A model generated the notes under the pieces. It searched no databases. It saw only the letters and a list, made by a program, of their open reading frames with translations, and was not told the origin of the DNA. From Alopecurus myosuroides (lineage: Eukaryota; Streptophyta; Magnoliopsida; Poales; Poaceae), in assembly GCA_028641055.1 (NCBI GenBank), contig CM054062.1, forward strand, positions 16,115,639 through 16,179,638: a stretch of 64,000 nucleotides of DNA, given 5' to 3'. A program made the position numbers and the translations under genes. Shown here in pieces: positions 54,150 to 64,000 of the stretch. Position 1 is the stretch's first letter; the number at the start of each line of letters is the position of its first letter.

Positions 54150-55852
54150 GCTGCCATAGATTTGCTTGTGTGCAACGTCAGAGCCTTATATCTGCTATGC
54201 TTAGTCATATAGTTTTGTTTAGCTCTGCTCCATCCGGTTGATGAATCAGAGTTGCCCATGAATCTAGTATGACAGGTTAATATGATGAGATGAGAATTGT
54301 GTGGTTAACCTCACTAAGGCTTGGACGGGAGGCCACTTGGGAAGTGTTTGTTTGTCCTGTACTTGCCAACCCTATGAGTAAGGTCTCGCCGAAGAAACCA
54401 AGACTGAGCGTGCAACCACACGCGGGGCCTAACAGACCGCGCTTGACCAACTAACTTGTTTTTCTCTATCCGTGAGCCATGTAGTTTGGGAGTTCCATCT
54501 GCGTGTGAGTCAAAAACCTTTTGGAGGTGTTTAGGGCGTGACCGGGACAAGTGATGGACGTACACGGTTCTTGATCCCGACTCACAGAACAGGTGCCGTC
54601 AGGAGGTGGCCAACTCCATGTTGACGGGGTGGCCCTGTTTGGGTTGACTCATGGATAGCGTCGAGCAAGGTAAAGGTCATGGCCAACCACACTCTGCCGG
54701 CACATCGTCGGAATTGTGCCAATAGCTTGGCATTAAGAGCCGGATGGTACGTGTGGGTAAAGTGTACCACCCTGCAGGGATAAATCTTTTGGAAAGCCGT
54801 GTCCACGGTTAAGCACGACTTGGTGGAAGATACGAGCTCATAGATAACATGAATGAGAGACTAAAACCTGTTGATAACGAATGAAGGGTGCCTCCTCGGA
54901 GAAGCCGAGAGGGTGATCCTTGTAGCATGTGATATGTTGGGAAATGATGTTGGTGGATGAAAAGATGATGATCACAGTAGTTGAATTTCTCATCTGTTTT
55001 AAAAACACTCCTTGAGACGTGCTATTCCTCCTCGATTTGGAAAACAAAGATTTCTTTACGCAAATCAACCTTCATCAAACTCTTTATTAAACTAGCATAT
55101 ATATAATAGGTTAACTAAGTCTTGTTGAGTACCTCCCGTACTCAGGTTTGCTAAAATTTGGTTCAGGTGAAGATCTCACATTAGGGGTGATTCAACATGG
55201 ACATCGACGAGTAGTTTGGGATTCCTAGGTAGCATCCTGGAATCTATGGGCTGGGACGTCGCCTTATGTTGCGGCCTCTTAGGAATTTTTGATTCTTGTT
55301 GATTAGCAACATAATTTTCCTTCTGTTGTCTGATGTAATGTTGGGTCATGTGACCTCTGTTTGTAAAGCTATACTCTAGTAACACCTGTTAAATACAGCT
55401 TCCATGTTTAGAGTACTATTTTGATCGGTTGTTGGTTTCGATCTCATCGTTATACAGTTTTGGCTATGTCTGCATAGTTGTCGCATTCGAGGGGTTGTGG
55501 AGATGATGATCCATGTTCGAGCCCGCCTGCCGATGTGATTCAGCCTGGGGCTAGGTAACCCCAGTAACCCTTGATTGTTGTTGCACTTTCTGGACACATA
55601 GCAGCTCTGTATAACTTTGGTCCCGGTTCCTTCAGTTTCATTCGACTCGTGGACGCTTGGTTATGCATAGTTGGTTATGACTAGCATGGACACAAGGAGT
55701 AGTAGTACTGTGATGATCCTGACTGCGTGCCGATGAATCCGGTCTGCCTGCGGTTGTTTGTTGCGGCCGGGGCTGGTAACCCTGAAGCCCTTGTGGGTCC
55801 ATATCTAGGAGCACATAACAGTATGTATATCTCTGGGTCCGGGGTCGTGACA
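54150..55852 (+). repeat. Outer LTR, right part
   Basis: Continues the LTR from 49725 after removal of the solo LTR and ends GGGGTCGTGACA. The section near 54770-54840 (CCTGCAGGGATAAATCTT) matches 53148-53200 of the solo LTR, and 55320-55370 matches 53790-53830. Confidence 0.75.
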
Positions 55853-55857
55853 TAAAG

Positions 55858-55869
55858 TGGTATCAGAGC
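55858..55869 (+). promoter_or_regulatory. Primer-binding site, initiator tRNA-Met
   Basis: TGGTATCAGAGC, five bases after the outer LTR. Confidence 0.9.
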
Positions 55870-56136
55870 AGGACTGCCTGTAGGAAAAACCTTACTGCTT
55901 GGTCGATGTTGAGTCTAGTGTTTATGAAAACTACTTTGAAACTCCAAATGGATTGTGAAAAAACTCTTTAGGATTCTTTTTACTTCTTATCTGGTATCGC
56001 TCTAACTCTGGGTCACCTTACCTGTTTTGATTTGAAAAGGTTTTTCTATCCCTTCCAGTCATTCAAAATTTAGGTGCCTTCTTTGGCAATGACGTCTTTT
56101 ACCCAAGTTGACCTAGTGTTAAAAAGTTTCTAGAGT

Positions 56137-56732
56137 TGTCGTGGTTTTGTCACGACAAGTGTTCTCATGCGAGAACTAGATAGCGAGGCCATTGCTTCTA
56201 AGCGAAACTTCGAAAGGGTTAAGATGGAAACGAGAGACGCGAGTTTACCCAGGTTCGGCCCCTCTATTGAGGGAAAAACCTACTCCTGCCTTCTTACTAT
56301 CCGGGAACAAGTTTCGATTACAAAGGGCCGATCTCGCTCTCGATGTCTCGAGCTATTTGTTGTTAACTTAGAACTTGGCTTTCTATGTCCCGGGGTCTCG
56401 CCTTATATAGTGGACGAGACCTCCGGGTTACAAAGGAGTCCGGGTCTCACCCACACTCGGAGTCCTGTCTCCCTCCGGCTCTCGATGATCCTGATCCGGC
56501 TCTTCCCGGGCCGGCCTTGAACTGCACTTCGGCCTTCCGGGTTCTCCTGTCATCTGTCCTGGGCCTTGGGCCGGTTCTTAGTGAGCCAGGTCGCGGTCTT
56601 CACCCTCCGGTTCTCCCTGTCTTAGCCCGGCCTTGCGTAGCGAGACCCGGGTCATTAAACATGAACCGAATGAGGCATTTTTCGGCTCATATGCGGGACT
56701 GGCAAGGCTCCCCCTTACCTATTCCACCAACA
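56137..56732 (-). repeat. 3' LTR of Tat-2 (596 bp)
   Basis: Plus-strand ends TGTCGTGG and CACCAACA. Its tip holds an inverted repeat, TTGTCGTG and CACGACAA, at 56136-56158. The minus-strand TATA box is at 56401-56410. Confidence 0.8.
56401..56410 (-). promoter_or_regulatory. TATA box of the Tat-2 LTR
   Basis: CTATATAAGG on the minus strand, as in Tat-1. Confidence 0.65.
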
Positions 56733-56745
56733 TTAGCCCCCAGAT
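56733..56745 (-). promoter_or_regulatory. Polypurine tract of Tat-2
   Basis: Minus-strand ATCTGGGGGCTAA directly before the LTR start TGTTGGTGG. An inverted repeat (56745-56755 with 56779-56789) begins at its edge. Confidence 0.8.
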
Positions 56746-56789
56746 TAACATGAACGTTTTAAGCCTTAATCTTAAGAAGTTCACGTTAA

Positions 56790-57326
56790 ACTTTACTCTA
56801 AAAACTTTGAACGCTAATCTTATATCCCAAGGAAAATAACCTCCTAGGATATCTGTTCCGGATCTTATGGGTCAAGCCTTTATCTCCAGGATCTTATCTT
56901 TCCGTTTCTTATAAAGATAACTCCCATTCTTCTAACTTCCAAATCTCCGGAACCTAAAGGATCTTAACCTAGCCCGGATTTTTCTCTGTGCAATCGTTTC
57001 ATTTCTTTGAAAAAAATCTCTTTATGTGATCCGATCTAGCTGCATCTGTTTTGTCAATAACGTAATCTTGAGGGGTTTTTATGCAAAAGTCACCTCTTAA
57101 CCCTAGGGTTTTAGCCCCCGCCTATAAATAGCAGGCGTACGGCCCCAGGGCTCATTCGTACCTTGCACTCACCACTTCATCTTCCTCCTCCGATCCGAGC
57201 TCCAGAGCTCAACTTTTTCTCCAGCGCCGCCGCAGCCGGAGCTTCACCAGCGTTCACCACAGGATGGGAAAATAAAAATCTCTGGCGTCCAAGTCCGGCG
57301 GAGCGGGAAAAAAGAAGAAAACCGGA
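56790..57326 (+). promoter_or_regulatory. Spacer, putative promoter and 5' leader of the Tat-2 antisense gene
   Basis: CCTATAAATAGCAGG at 57121-57135 is a strong TATA box about 195 bases before ATG 57327 on the plus strand, opposite to the element's own transcription. This suggests an independent antisense promoter. Confidence 0.6.
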
Positions 57327-60300
57327 ATGGCCTCCGGTTCTGGCGCTGCCGATTCTGGACGAAACAAGATGCAAGTGAACTGGTGCAAGTCTGAGATGAC
57401 ACAAGGCCGGCTCACGGAAATGGAAACTTCCGGGCTACTGCCGACCGGCTTATCTTGGCGAGGTCCGGGGAATGAGACCCGTCCCGAACCTGGGCCGGGT
57501 AAGGTAATAACTTTCGAAGCCCATATTCTTCGTGGGTTTCGCCCACCCGGTTCACTCTTTTTCCGCCGGCTCTTGGCTTACTATGGCCTCCATCCTCAAG
57601 ACCTCCCACCAAATTCCATCCTAAACGTTAGCAACTTCGTAGTCCTTTGTGAGGACTACCTCCAAATAGAGCCAAACTTAGATATTTTCCTCGAGTACTT
57701 TTACTGTAACAAGCACCCTGAGGTAGCTGGGGGCGAACTTATACATTGCAGGGGGGGGGTCTCATTCCAGAGACGTAAGGACATCGCTTACCCAGGCATT
57801 CCACTTGGAAGCCATCCTAACTTGCGGCAAAAATTCTATTTTTATGTCAAGTGTACCACTCCCGAAGGTGAATTGGCTCTTCTGGGTTTCCGTCCCGAAC
57901 GCTTGGTTTATACTAGCACAATGAACTCTTATGCCAAGCCCGCCGATCGAATCAAGATCCGGCCTCTCCTAAAACGTGTAACCTCGTTGATAGTTCACGG
58001 GCTTACAGGTTTAGATTTGACAAAGACCTGGGTAGATTGACGTGTTCAGCCACTTAGCATCAGGAGCCGGTTATTTCATGAATATTCTGGTTCAGTAGAT
58101 TCTATGCGATATTCTGAGTCCATAGTTTCTAAGTCTGAAATGATAACCTCTCTGAAACTCCCGGTGAGAGTGAAGCAAGACCAGTTCTTTCAAGTTGGCC
58201 TGGAGCCCTTTAGCTCTGATAACCCGGCTCCTCCCGTAAGTTTTCATATCTTCGTAACTTTGCTTCCTTCATTATTCTTTTTAACTGCATAAGTTGTAAC
58301 CTTGTCGTTGTTCCGGTTCTCAGGCTAATGACCCCTTTTGGATTACTACCGAAGAACCGGCTTCACCACCTGAAGACGAGGAATCAGAAGAACCAAGCGA
58401 CGACGAAGAAGAGGTTGCTGAATTTGATTCCCTCGGCCAGTTGCACAACCAATTTGCTGACGCTGACTACTCGCAGGATGAGCAAGAGGAACAAGAAGCT
58501 GCCGGGTTAGGCGATGTCAAAACTATTGAAGAAGAGCCGGTTCATGACGCTCCGGGCCAGGCCATGCCGGATCTAAACCCCTATATTCCCATCACCGGTT
58601 CAAACCTGGTGGCTGATAAGGAGTCCCCCGCTGGCCAGAAGAGGACCCGGCAGGCTGTTTCAAAGGTGCCTATCTCTAGACTGTCAAAAAAATACTTTGA
58701 ACATATCCTCACACACACAGAAAACGCAGGAAGATGAAGAGGGCGGCAAGAGAAGGAGGACCCGGAGATCTGGCTCCAGCGATTTAAACACAGGTTTTCC
58801 TGAGAAAACCCCCACTCGCCGGGTCTCCAAAGTCCGGGTTTCACCCACTACTTCACACCCCTTAGCCGGACAAATGAGGCCAGAACTGAGTCGTCTGTTT
58901 CATTCAGTTTCCCCAAACTCAGACTCGTCCCATTTCAGCGGGGCTAGCTCATTCTCCATTAACTCTGGGTAAGCTAACTTTCCTTTCCAGATTTGCTAAT
59001 GTTTTAATCTTGCAATGTAACTCAGAGCCTTTTCCTTTTGCAACAGAACTCAAGCTGTACTAAAAGTGAACCCTGTTTCGTCTGCTGCTCCCTCCGTAAA
59101 CATCAAGGAGAAAACTGTTGAGGAGAGGAACCTTGAAAAAGAGAAGGATGAACCGGTTGCTCCCTTGCCGGGTTGTATGGATGTTACGCCTGAAGAAGAA
59201 GAGGTGAACCCGGTTGATGATATCTCGGGTAATGATCCTCCGGTTGAAAAGGTAATTGTCCAAGACCCGGATGTGGTCATAACCGGATCTCAGGCTGTTG
59301 AAATTACTGGACCATCCACTACTCTCAACAAAGTTGTTGAGGACCCCAAAGTGAAACCAAAAGACAAGAGGTCTACTCCTAGCCTAAACATTGAAGGTCA
59401 TGACTTTGAAACACTTGTTCAAGAGCTTGCTGAGAACCGGCGCTGTGCTGATGACATCATGGGATTTATGAAACATAGATATGAGGTAACCTCAATATTC
59501 ATAACCTGTAGCCTTCAATCTTCTAGCTTATATTAGTAATATATGCTTGGAGATTTGGTATTGAATAGTCTTAGACTGAATAGCTTGTAATCTGAATAGC
59601 TGTAACCTGAATAGATGTAACCTGAATAGCTGTAACCTAGATAGATGTAAACTGGATAGCTGTAGCCCCCAAGTGCTGGCTTATAATGCCATTATAAGCC
59701 GGGACTTGATATGCTTTTGTTCTGAATAAAATTGAAACACTATAGCCCCCAAGTGCCGGGTTGCTAGCCTGCAGCCAGCCGGGACTTGATCATAGGTTAT
59801 AGCCCAACTCTTGAATTTGAAATACTGTAGCCCCCAAGTGCCGGGTTGTGAACCTGTAGCTACCTGGGACTTAACTTTTCCTTAGAAACTGTAATAAGTT
59901 CACCAGTATCCGGGTTGTAGTTGCATAATCCGGATAATTGTCAATTTACAACTTAACTTTTGGATAACTTGCAATATTTTTGCAGAGTCTAGAATCCTCG
60001 TCTCAAAAAGAGGTTTCTAACTTGAAGAACCTACTTGCACAAGAGGCCAAGAAGACCGAGGAGGCCAGGACCCGACAGAAAGATCTGGAAGAACAAATTA
60101 CTGAGGCAGCCAAGACCTGGTCTGATCTGCAGCGGGATTTTGAAACCCGGGAGAAAAATCTCATAACTAGGGCAGAAACTGCGGAAAAGGAACTAGAGGA
60201 GACCCGGACCCATTTCACCAAGGTTACAGATTTGCTGAGGGATATCACTTGCAGTGTTTTTGGTGAGTTTATCTACCTTATCTTCCCCTTAATTAACTGT

Positions 60301-61098
60301 ATGTCCAATACTGTATTCCCTTTGCTTTTTTATCAATCATCTTGACTTAGATCACAATTTTTTTTTTGTTTGTAACCTGTAGGGAGGATGCATGGGAATA
60401 ACCTGAAAGTCCCAGACCTGAAACTCAAGGCCTTGTTCACCCTGATCCAGCAGCTATACATTGGAGGTGGAGAATGTATCAAAACTGTCCGGAACTGGGA
60501 TGTTCTGCCAAGAAGGCTTAGCGAAATGCTTGTGGAGCTAACTCATGTCCCTCAGTGGATAGAAGATCATAAGCTATCAGCCTGTCACCGCGGAGCAATC
60601 AAGGTCATGTCACTGGCGAAGACATATCATCCGGAACTAAAGCCGGATCTTCTTGCGGGAGGTTTCCCAGAGTTCAAGGTGGATATGAAAAAGTACGACA
60701 AGAAGGACTTCGCCAGAATAGAGAAAGAATGCCGGTTCCATGCCTGCACTATTGCTGAGAAAATGAAATTGAAGGACTTGTGTTCGGGTTATAATTCGTC
60801 TGGTGAACGAAAGGTGCCCTTCACCCCCTCTGCTATGGCTGTTGTTCGACAAGCCCCTCCCAAGAGCCGACTTTCCATAGCCTCATCCTCTGGTGCGCCT
60901 CAGTCAGTTACTCCTGTTGTCTCTGCTCCACCATGCCCTTTATATGAACCGGAGAATGTTACTGATGCCCTGGCTCAGCTAGAATGGAGGTATGTCCCTG
61001 CTGATGAAGTCCAAGGAGCAAACCAGACCCTAGATGACCCGGAGACTCCAGACGTTGTAGATCAAGACCTGGCCATGCAAGATCGAGCCCAACAGTAG
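57327..61098 (+). pseudogene. Tat-2 antisense gene, five exons (PF04195-like)
   Basis: The product matches the putative gypsy-type transposon family in its first exon; its role is unknown. Exons as I read them: 57327-58235, 58324-58968, 59047-59485, 59986-60262, 60383-61098, with GT-AG introns. Exon 1 has LTEMETSGLLPT, HILRGFRPPGSLFFRRLLAYYGLHPQDLPPNSILN and the downstream FYFYVKC region. Exon 2 is very acidic. Exon 4 is a coiled coil (KNLLAQEAKKTEEARTRQKD). Exon 5 has ACHRGAIKVMSLAKTYHPEL. A TGA at 58038 and a frameshift near 58690-58730, next to a run of seven A, break the gene. Tat-1 shares the first four exons. Confidence 0.7.
59486..59985 (+). repeat. Intron 3 repeats: 15-bp minisatellite and PPT-like units
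   Basis: 59576-59665 holds about six copies of a 15-bp unit like CTGAATAGCTGTAAC. Three TAGCCCCCAAGTG motifs start at 59663, 59743 and 59828. Each is followed by an inverted repeat; the first is a perfect GGCTTATAAT, GCC, ATTATAAGCC. Confidence 0.8.
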
Positions 61099-61694
61099 GA
61101 GAAAACTGCTGCGGAATGATTATGTGATATGTTTTGAAAGAACAATAATTCGACCCTGTTGGGTCTGTAATAGGCTAGATAAACTTCTTCATTTCTAGTC
61201 CTATTTTTTAAAGGTGCGTGTGTGCACTTTATGCCACAATTTGGTTTTGTAATATCCAAGATTTTCTTTTGAGGTTTATCCAAATCATCTCCGGTTTGAT
61301 ATGTTCGAAGACGAAAATTTCTTTGACTTGGTTTCTCTTTGCTTTCTAGCTCAGCCGGTGTTTCGCATGACTTATTCTAGTGTGTACACCTCTGGGAGTT
61401 CAGGGTCATAGTAACCCGGCTTGCCGGTTTATAATGATTGACTCCACCAGGTTTAAACAGCTAGGTCATAAAAGTGCGTGTAACCACTGACTGGCAGGCA
61501 AGTATAACCAATATATATTGGCATAAGCCAGATTCTTGAGATATAGACTGTGCTCTAGCATCAGCCCCCAAGTAATCATATAAAAACAATGTTATAGCTT
61601 TATGTCATAGGAATAGGCTAGTAGATTTCAATAACTCAGATGTTGCTAACATCGCCTCTTATTGTCAAAAGATAACATAGTGATTACAATGATC
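61099..61694. other. Spacer between antisense gene and pol
   Basis: Holds the 3' ends of two convergent transcription units. A further CAGCCCCCAAGTAATC motif lies at 61562-61577. No coding frame was recognised. Confidence 0.5.
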
Positions 61695-62284
61695 CTATGT
61701 ATAATATGGTCTCAACTGGGCTATGTTCCATGGTCTTCCAGTTTCTTCCTCAGATGTGCGGCATTTATCAGCATCACGCATATCAATGAGGTAATCGGAC
61801 CCGTTGTGTAGCTTTTTAATTACTACAAAGGGTCCTTCCCATGGAGGACTTAGCTTATGCATCCCATCTTTCTTATGAGTTAGTCTTAAAACCAAATCTC
61901 CTTCTTGAAAACTTTGAGTCCTAACTCTGCGGCTATGATAGCGACGCAGGTCCTGCTGATATACAGCTGACCGAGATACTGCTAGGTCACGTGCTTCTTC
62001 TAAGGCATCTAATGAGACTTGACGAGCTAACTCATTATCAGTTTCCACATAAGCTGCCACTCGCGGCGAATCATGACAGATATCACTTGGCAAAACAGCT
62101 TCAGCTCCATAAACCAGGAAAACAGTGTATAACATGTTGACCTGTTCGGGATAGTTCGTATGCTCCATAAAACGGCTGGTAACTCGTCGACCCAGCACCC
62201 TGCAGTTTTTTCCAAAGGTACCTGAAATCTAGGTTTGATACCTTTGAGTAACTCTTGATTTGCTTGTTCTGCCTGTCCATTGGA
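61695..62284 (-). pseudogene. Tat-2 integrase C-terminal part
   Basis: Minus strand. Contains LVYGAEAVLPSDI, a basic linker (DLRRYHSRRVRTQSFQ) and GDLVLRLTHKKDGMHKLSPPWEGPFVV, the usual C-terminal domain that contacts DNA. It ends WNIAQLRPYYT and a stop at 61695-61697. A frameshift between about 62110 and 62200 separates it from the WVDELPAVLWSIRTIPNR part, and a TAG at 62282-62284 separates both from the catalytic core. It would help join element cDNA to the chromosome, but the breaks make this copy inactive. Confidence 0.85.
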
Positions 62285-63883
62285 CTATGGATGTGCTACC
62301 GAAGCGAGGTCAAGACGGATATGGTTTTGTTCGCAAAACTTCTGCATTTCCCCTTCCGACAAGTTTGTTCCATTGTCTGTTATGATACTGTGTCGATAAC
62401 CAAACCTGAAAATCAGCCTTTTTAAGAACTTGACTGTTGTAACTGCGTCACATTTGCTGATTGGTTCTGCTTCTACCCATTTTGTAAACTTATCCACTGC
62501 CACTAAAAGATGAGTTTTTTTATCAGATGACCTTTTGAAAGGTCCTACCATATCAAGCCCCCAAACTGCGAAAGGCCAAGTTATGGGTATCATACGCAAA
62601 TCCTGAACTGGAACGTGGTCCTGTCTTGCATACCTTTGACATCCTTCACAGGTTTTGACTATGTTCTCTGCGTCAGCGTTTGCGGTGAGCCAGAAGAACC
62701 CATGTCTAAAAGATTTTTTAACCAACGATCTCGAACTTGCATGATGACCACAATCGCCTGAATGAATTTCCCTCAAGATCTGACATCCTTCTTCTGGAGA
62801 AACACATCGCTGGAAAATTCCAGCCACACTTCTCTTATATAACTCATCGTTGATGATTGTATATGATTTTGATCTTCCGATAACCTGTCGAGCCATAACC
62901 TCGTCCTGCGGGAGTTCACCTCTTGCAAGGTATGCCAGGTATGGCTCGGTCCACTCTGGGCGTGTATGCAACACTGCTATCAATTCAGATTCCGGGTCTG
63001 GGTTTGCTAAGTCTTCTTCCGTTGGAACCTTGACCGACGGACTATGAAGTTCATCCAAGAAAACGTTAGGCGGAACTTTTTTCTTTTGGGAACCCAAATG
63101 AGCTAGTGCATCAGCCGCCTCATTAAGACGTCGATCAATATGGTCAACCTGATAACCCTGAAAATATCCAGCTAACTGGGTAACCGCTCGCCTGTAAGCT
63201 GCCATAACTCGGTCTTTTGAATCCCATGTTCCTGTAACTTGTTGCGAAACAAGGTTTGAATCACCCAAACATCGAATCTGGGTTACGCTCATCTCCTTAG
63301 CAATGTGAAGTCCATGAAGCAAAGCTTCATACTCTGTTGCATTGTTAGTGCACTTGAATGAAATTTGTAAGACATAGCGAAATTTGTTACCTCTTGGGGA
63401 AGTTAACACCACACCAGCCCCTGAAACTTCCAGTTGCCGAGACCCGTCAAAATGCTTAGTCCAGTATTTGGTATCAGCCTTGTCCGGTGGAACCTGTAAT
63501 TGTGTCCAATCATTTATAAATTCTATCAAGGCTTGAGACTTTATTGCTGTCCGGGGCTCATATTTGATGTGATATTGCCCCATCTCAATAGCCCATTTTG
63601 CAACTCTCCGTGTTGCTTCTCTGTTCTGAATAATATCTGACAAGGGGGCTGAACTGACCACAATAATGGGATGTTCCTGAAAATAATGTTTCAGCTTGCG
63701 ACTAGCCATGAATACCCCCAAAACTAACTTCTGCCAATGCGGGTAACGTTGCTTGGACTCTGTCAAGACCTCGCTGACATAGTAAACCGGGCGCTGGACA
63801 AGACCTTCCTTTCCTTCCATATTGCGTTCCACAACTACGACCGCACTGACTGCTCTGTTATTTGCTGCTATGTATAGTAACAT
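62285..63883 (-). pseudogene. Tat-2 pol: RNase H, second RNase H and integrase core
   Basis: A 532-codon frame from 63883 down to 62285. First comes the RT-linked RNase H (VQRPVYYVSEVLTESKQRYPHWQKL, ASRKLKHYFQEHPIIVV). Then a second, archaeal-type RNase H with its acids in KHFDGSRQL, NATEYEALLHGL, CLGDSNLV and LNEAADALAHLG. Then an integrase zinc site (HSGDCGHHAS ... CEGCQRYA) and the catalytic core (WGLDMVGPF, IITDNGTNLS). The frame is open throughout, but a TAG ends it at 62284 inside integrase and another precedes it at 63896. The double RNase H marks the Tat lineage. Confidence 0.92.
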
Positions 63884-64000
63884 AAGTTCTTTTTTCTATG
63901 GTGCAGCTAAGACTGGAGCGTTGGAGAGCTGTTTTTTCAGAGCCTCCAAAGCCTCATCCGCCTCTTGATTCCAAACAAAGGTGTCAGTTTTCTTCAGAAG
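63884..64000 (-). pseudogene. Tat-2 reverse transcriptase end, cut by the window
   Basis: The same frame continues upstream of a TAG at 63896-63898 with KTDTFVWNQEADEALEALKKQL, the conserved stretch linking RT to RNase H in Gypsy elements. The rest lies outside. Confidence 0.8.

Larger units (their letters stand above)
48292..56136 (+). mobile_element. Large-LTR retrotransposon, 5' LTR and leader only
   Basis: The 5' LTR starts TGTAACATCC at 48292 and ends GGTCGTGACA at 55852, five bases before a perfect initiator tRNA-Met primer site. It is split by a solo LTR at 49726-54144 with TCCTA on both sides; without it the LTR is about 3.1 kb. The leader runs from 55853 to 56136, where the minus-strand Tat element begins. 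No protein-coding part is inside the window. Family unknown to me; large LTRs of this sort occur in Gypsy and LARD-type elements. Confidence 0.75.
56137..64000 (-). mobile_element. Tat-lineage Gypsy element (Tat-2), partial at right edge
   Basis: Reads right to left: RT end, RNase H, second RNase H, integrase (stop near 61695), a 4-kb region with an antisense five-exon gene on the plus strand, polypurine tract 56733-56745 and 3' LTR 56137-56732. Two RNase H domains and an antisense frame are hallmarks of the Tat lineage (Ogre/Retand/RIRE2 group). gag, protease, most of RT and the 5' LTR lie outside the window. It inserted into the leader of the large-LTR element. Confidence 0.9.

Overview
The window looks like intergenic DNA of a large-genome grass, most probably a Triticeae species (wheat, Aegilops, barley or rye group). 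I infer this from the repeat types: LTR retrotransposons whose LTRs begin TGATACGTC, an Angela/BARE-like Copia element, Tat-lineage Ty3/Gypsy elements with an antisense reading frame, Stowaway MITEs with CTCCCTCC ends, and a plant L1-type LINE with an RNase H domain. Family names are given from memory and were not checked against a database. I found no convincing single-copy host gene, no rRNA and no functional tRNA gene.

Layout. 1-6440: a 5'-truncated LINE (517-2583) with a 42-bp target-site duplication, a Stowaway MITE, a decayed zf-RVT fragment, and an old Athila-like LTR with a degenerate primer-binding site. 6440-13100: mostly unassigned, GC-rich or AT-rich DNA holding a hAT-type MITE with an 8-bp duplication, three Stowaway loci (one a self-nested pair) and a poly(A)-tailed retroposon. 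13100-30202: a heavily mutated SIRE/Maximus-like Copia element (PBS 23916, reverse transcriptase and RNase H 28190-29680). Its 5' LTR is split by a 10-kb Athila-like element (13485-23494, TSD GCCGT), whose own 5' LTR is split by a truncated Tat-lineage element (13724-17624). 30203-47846: a second, Fatima-like Athila element (TSD TACCA) with gag-protease and an Athila-type third ORF but no pol, split by an intact-looking 8.0-kb Angela-like Copia element (34824-42832, TSD GAAAG). 48292-56136: the 5' LTR and leader of another LTR retrotransposon (PBS 55858), split by a 4.4-kb solo LTR (49726-54144, TSD TCCTA). 56137-64000: a minus-strand Tat-lineage Gypsy element, seen from its 3' LTR through the antisense five-exon gene to integrase and both RNase H domains, and running off the right edge.

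How the parts fit together. Five nesting levels can be read from the duplicated target sites. The two Athila-like elements lack reverse transcriptase and integrase, so any mobility would have to depend on enzymes supplied by relatives. They share a tRNA-Asp primer site, a noncoding 3' block of about 690 bp that contains 47 identical bases, and a hairpin just before the polypurine tract whose stems differ by paired changes while the AGGA loop is kept. The two Tat elements share an antisense multi-exon gene. The same intron of that gene carries copies of a tract resembling each element's own polypurine tract, and an inverted repeat touches the true tract. These RNA- and priming-related signals are the most interesting unexplained structure here.
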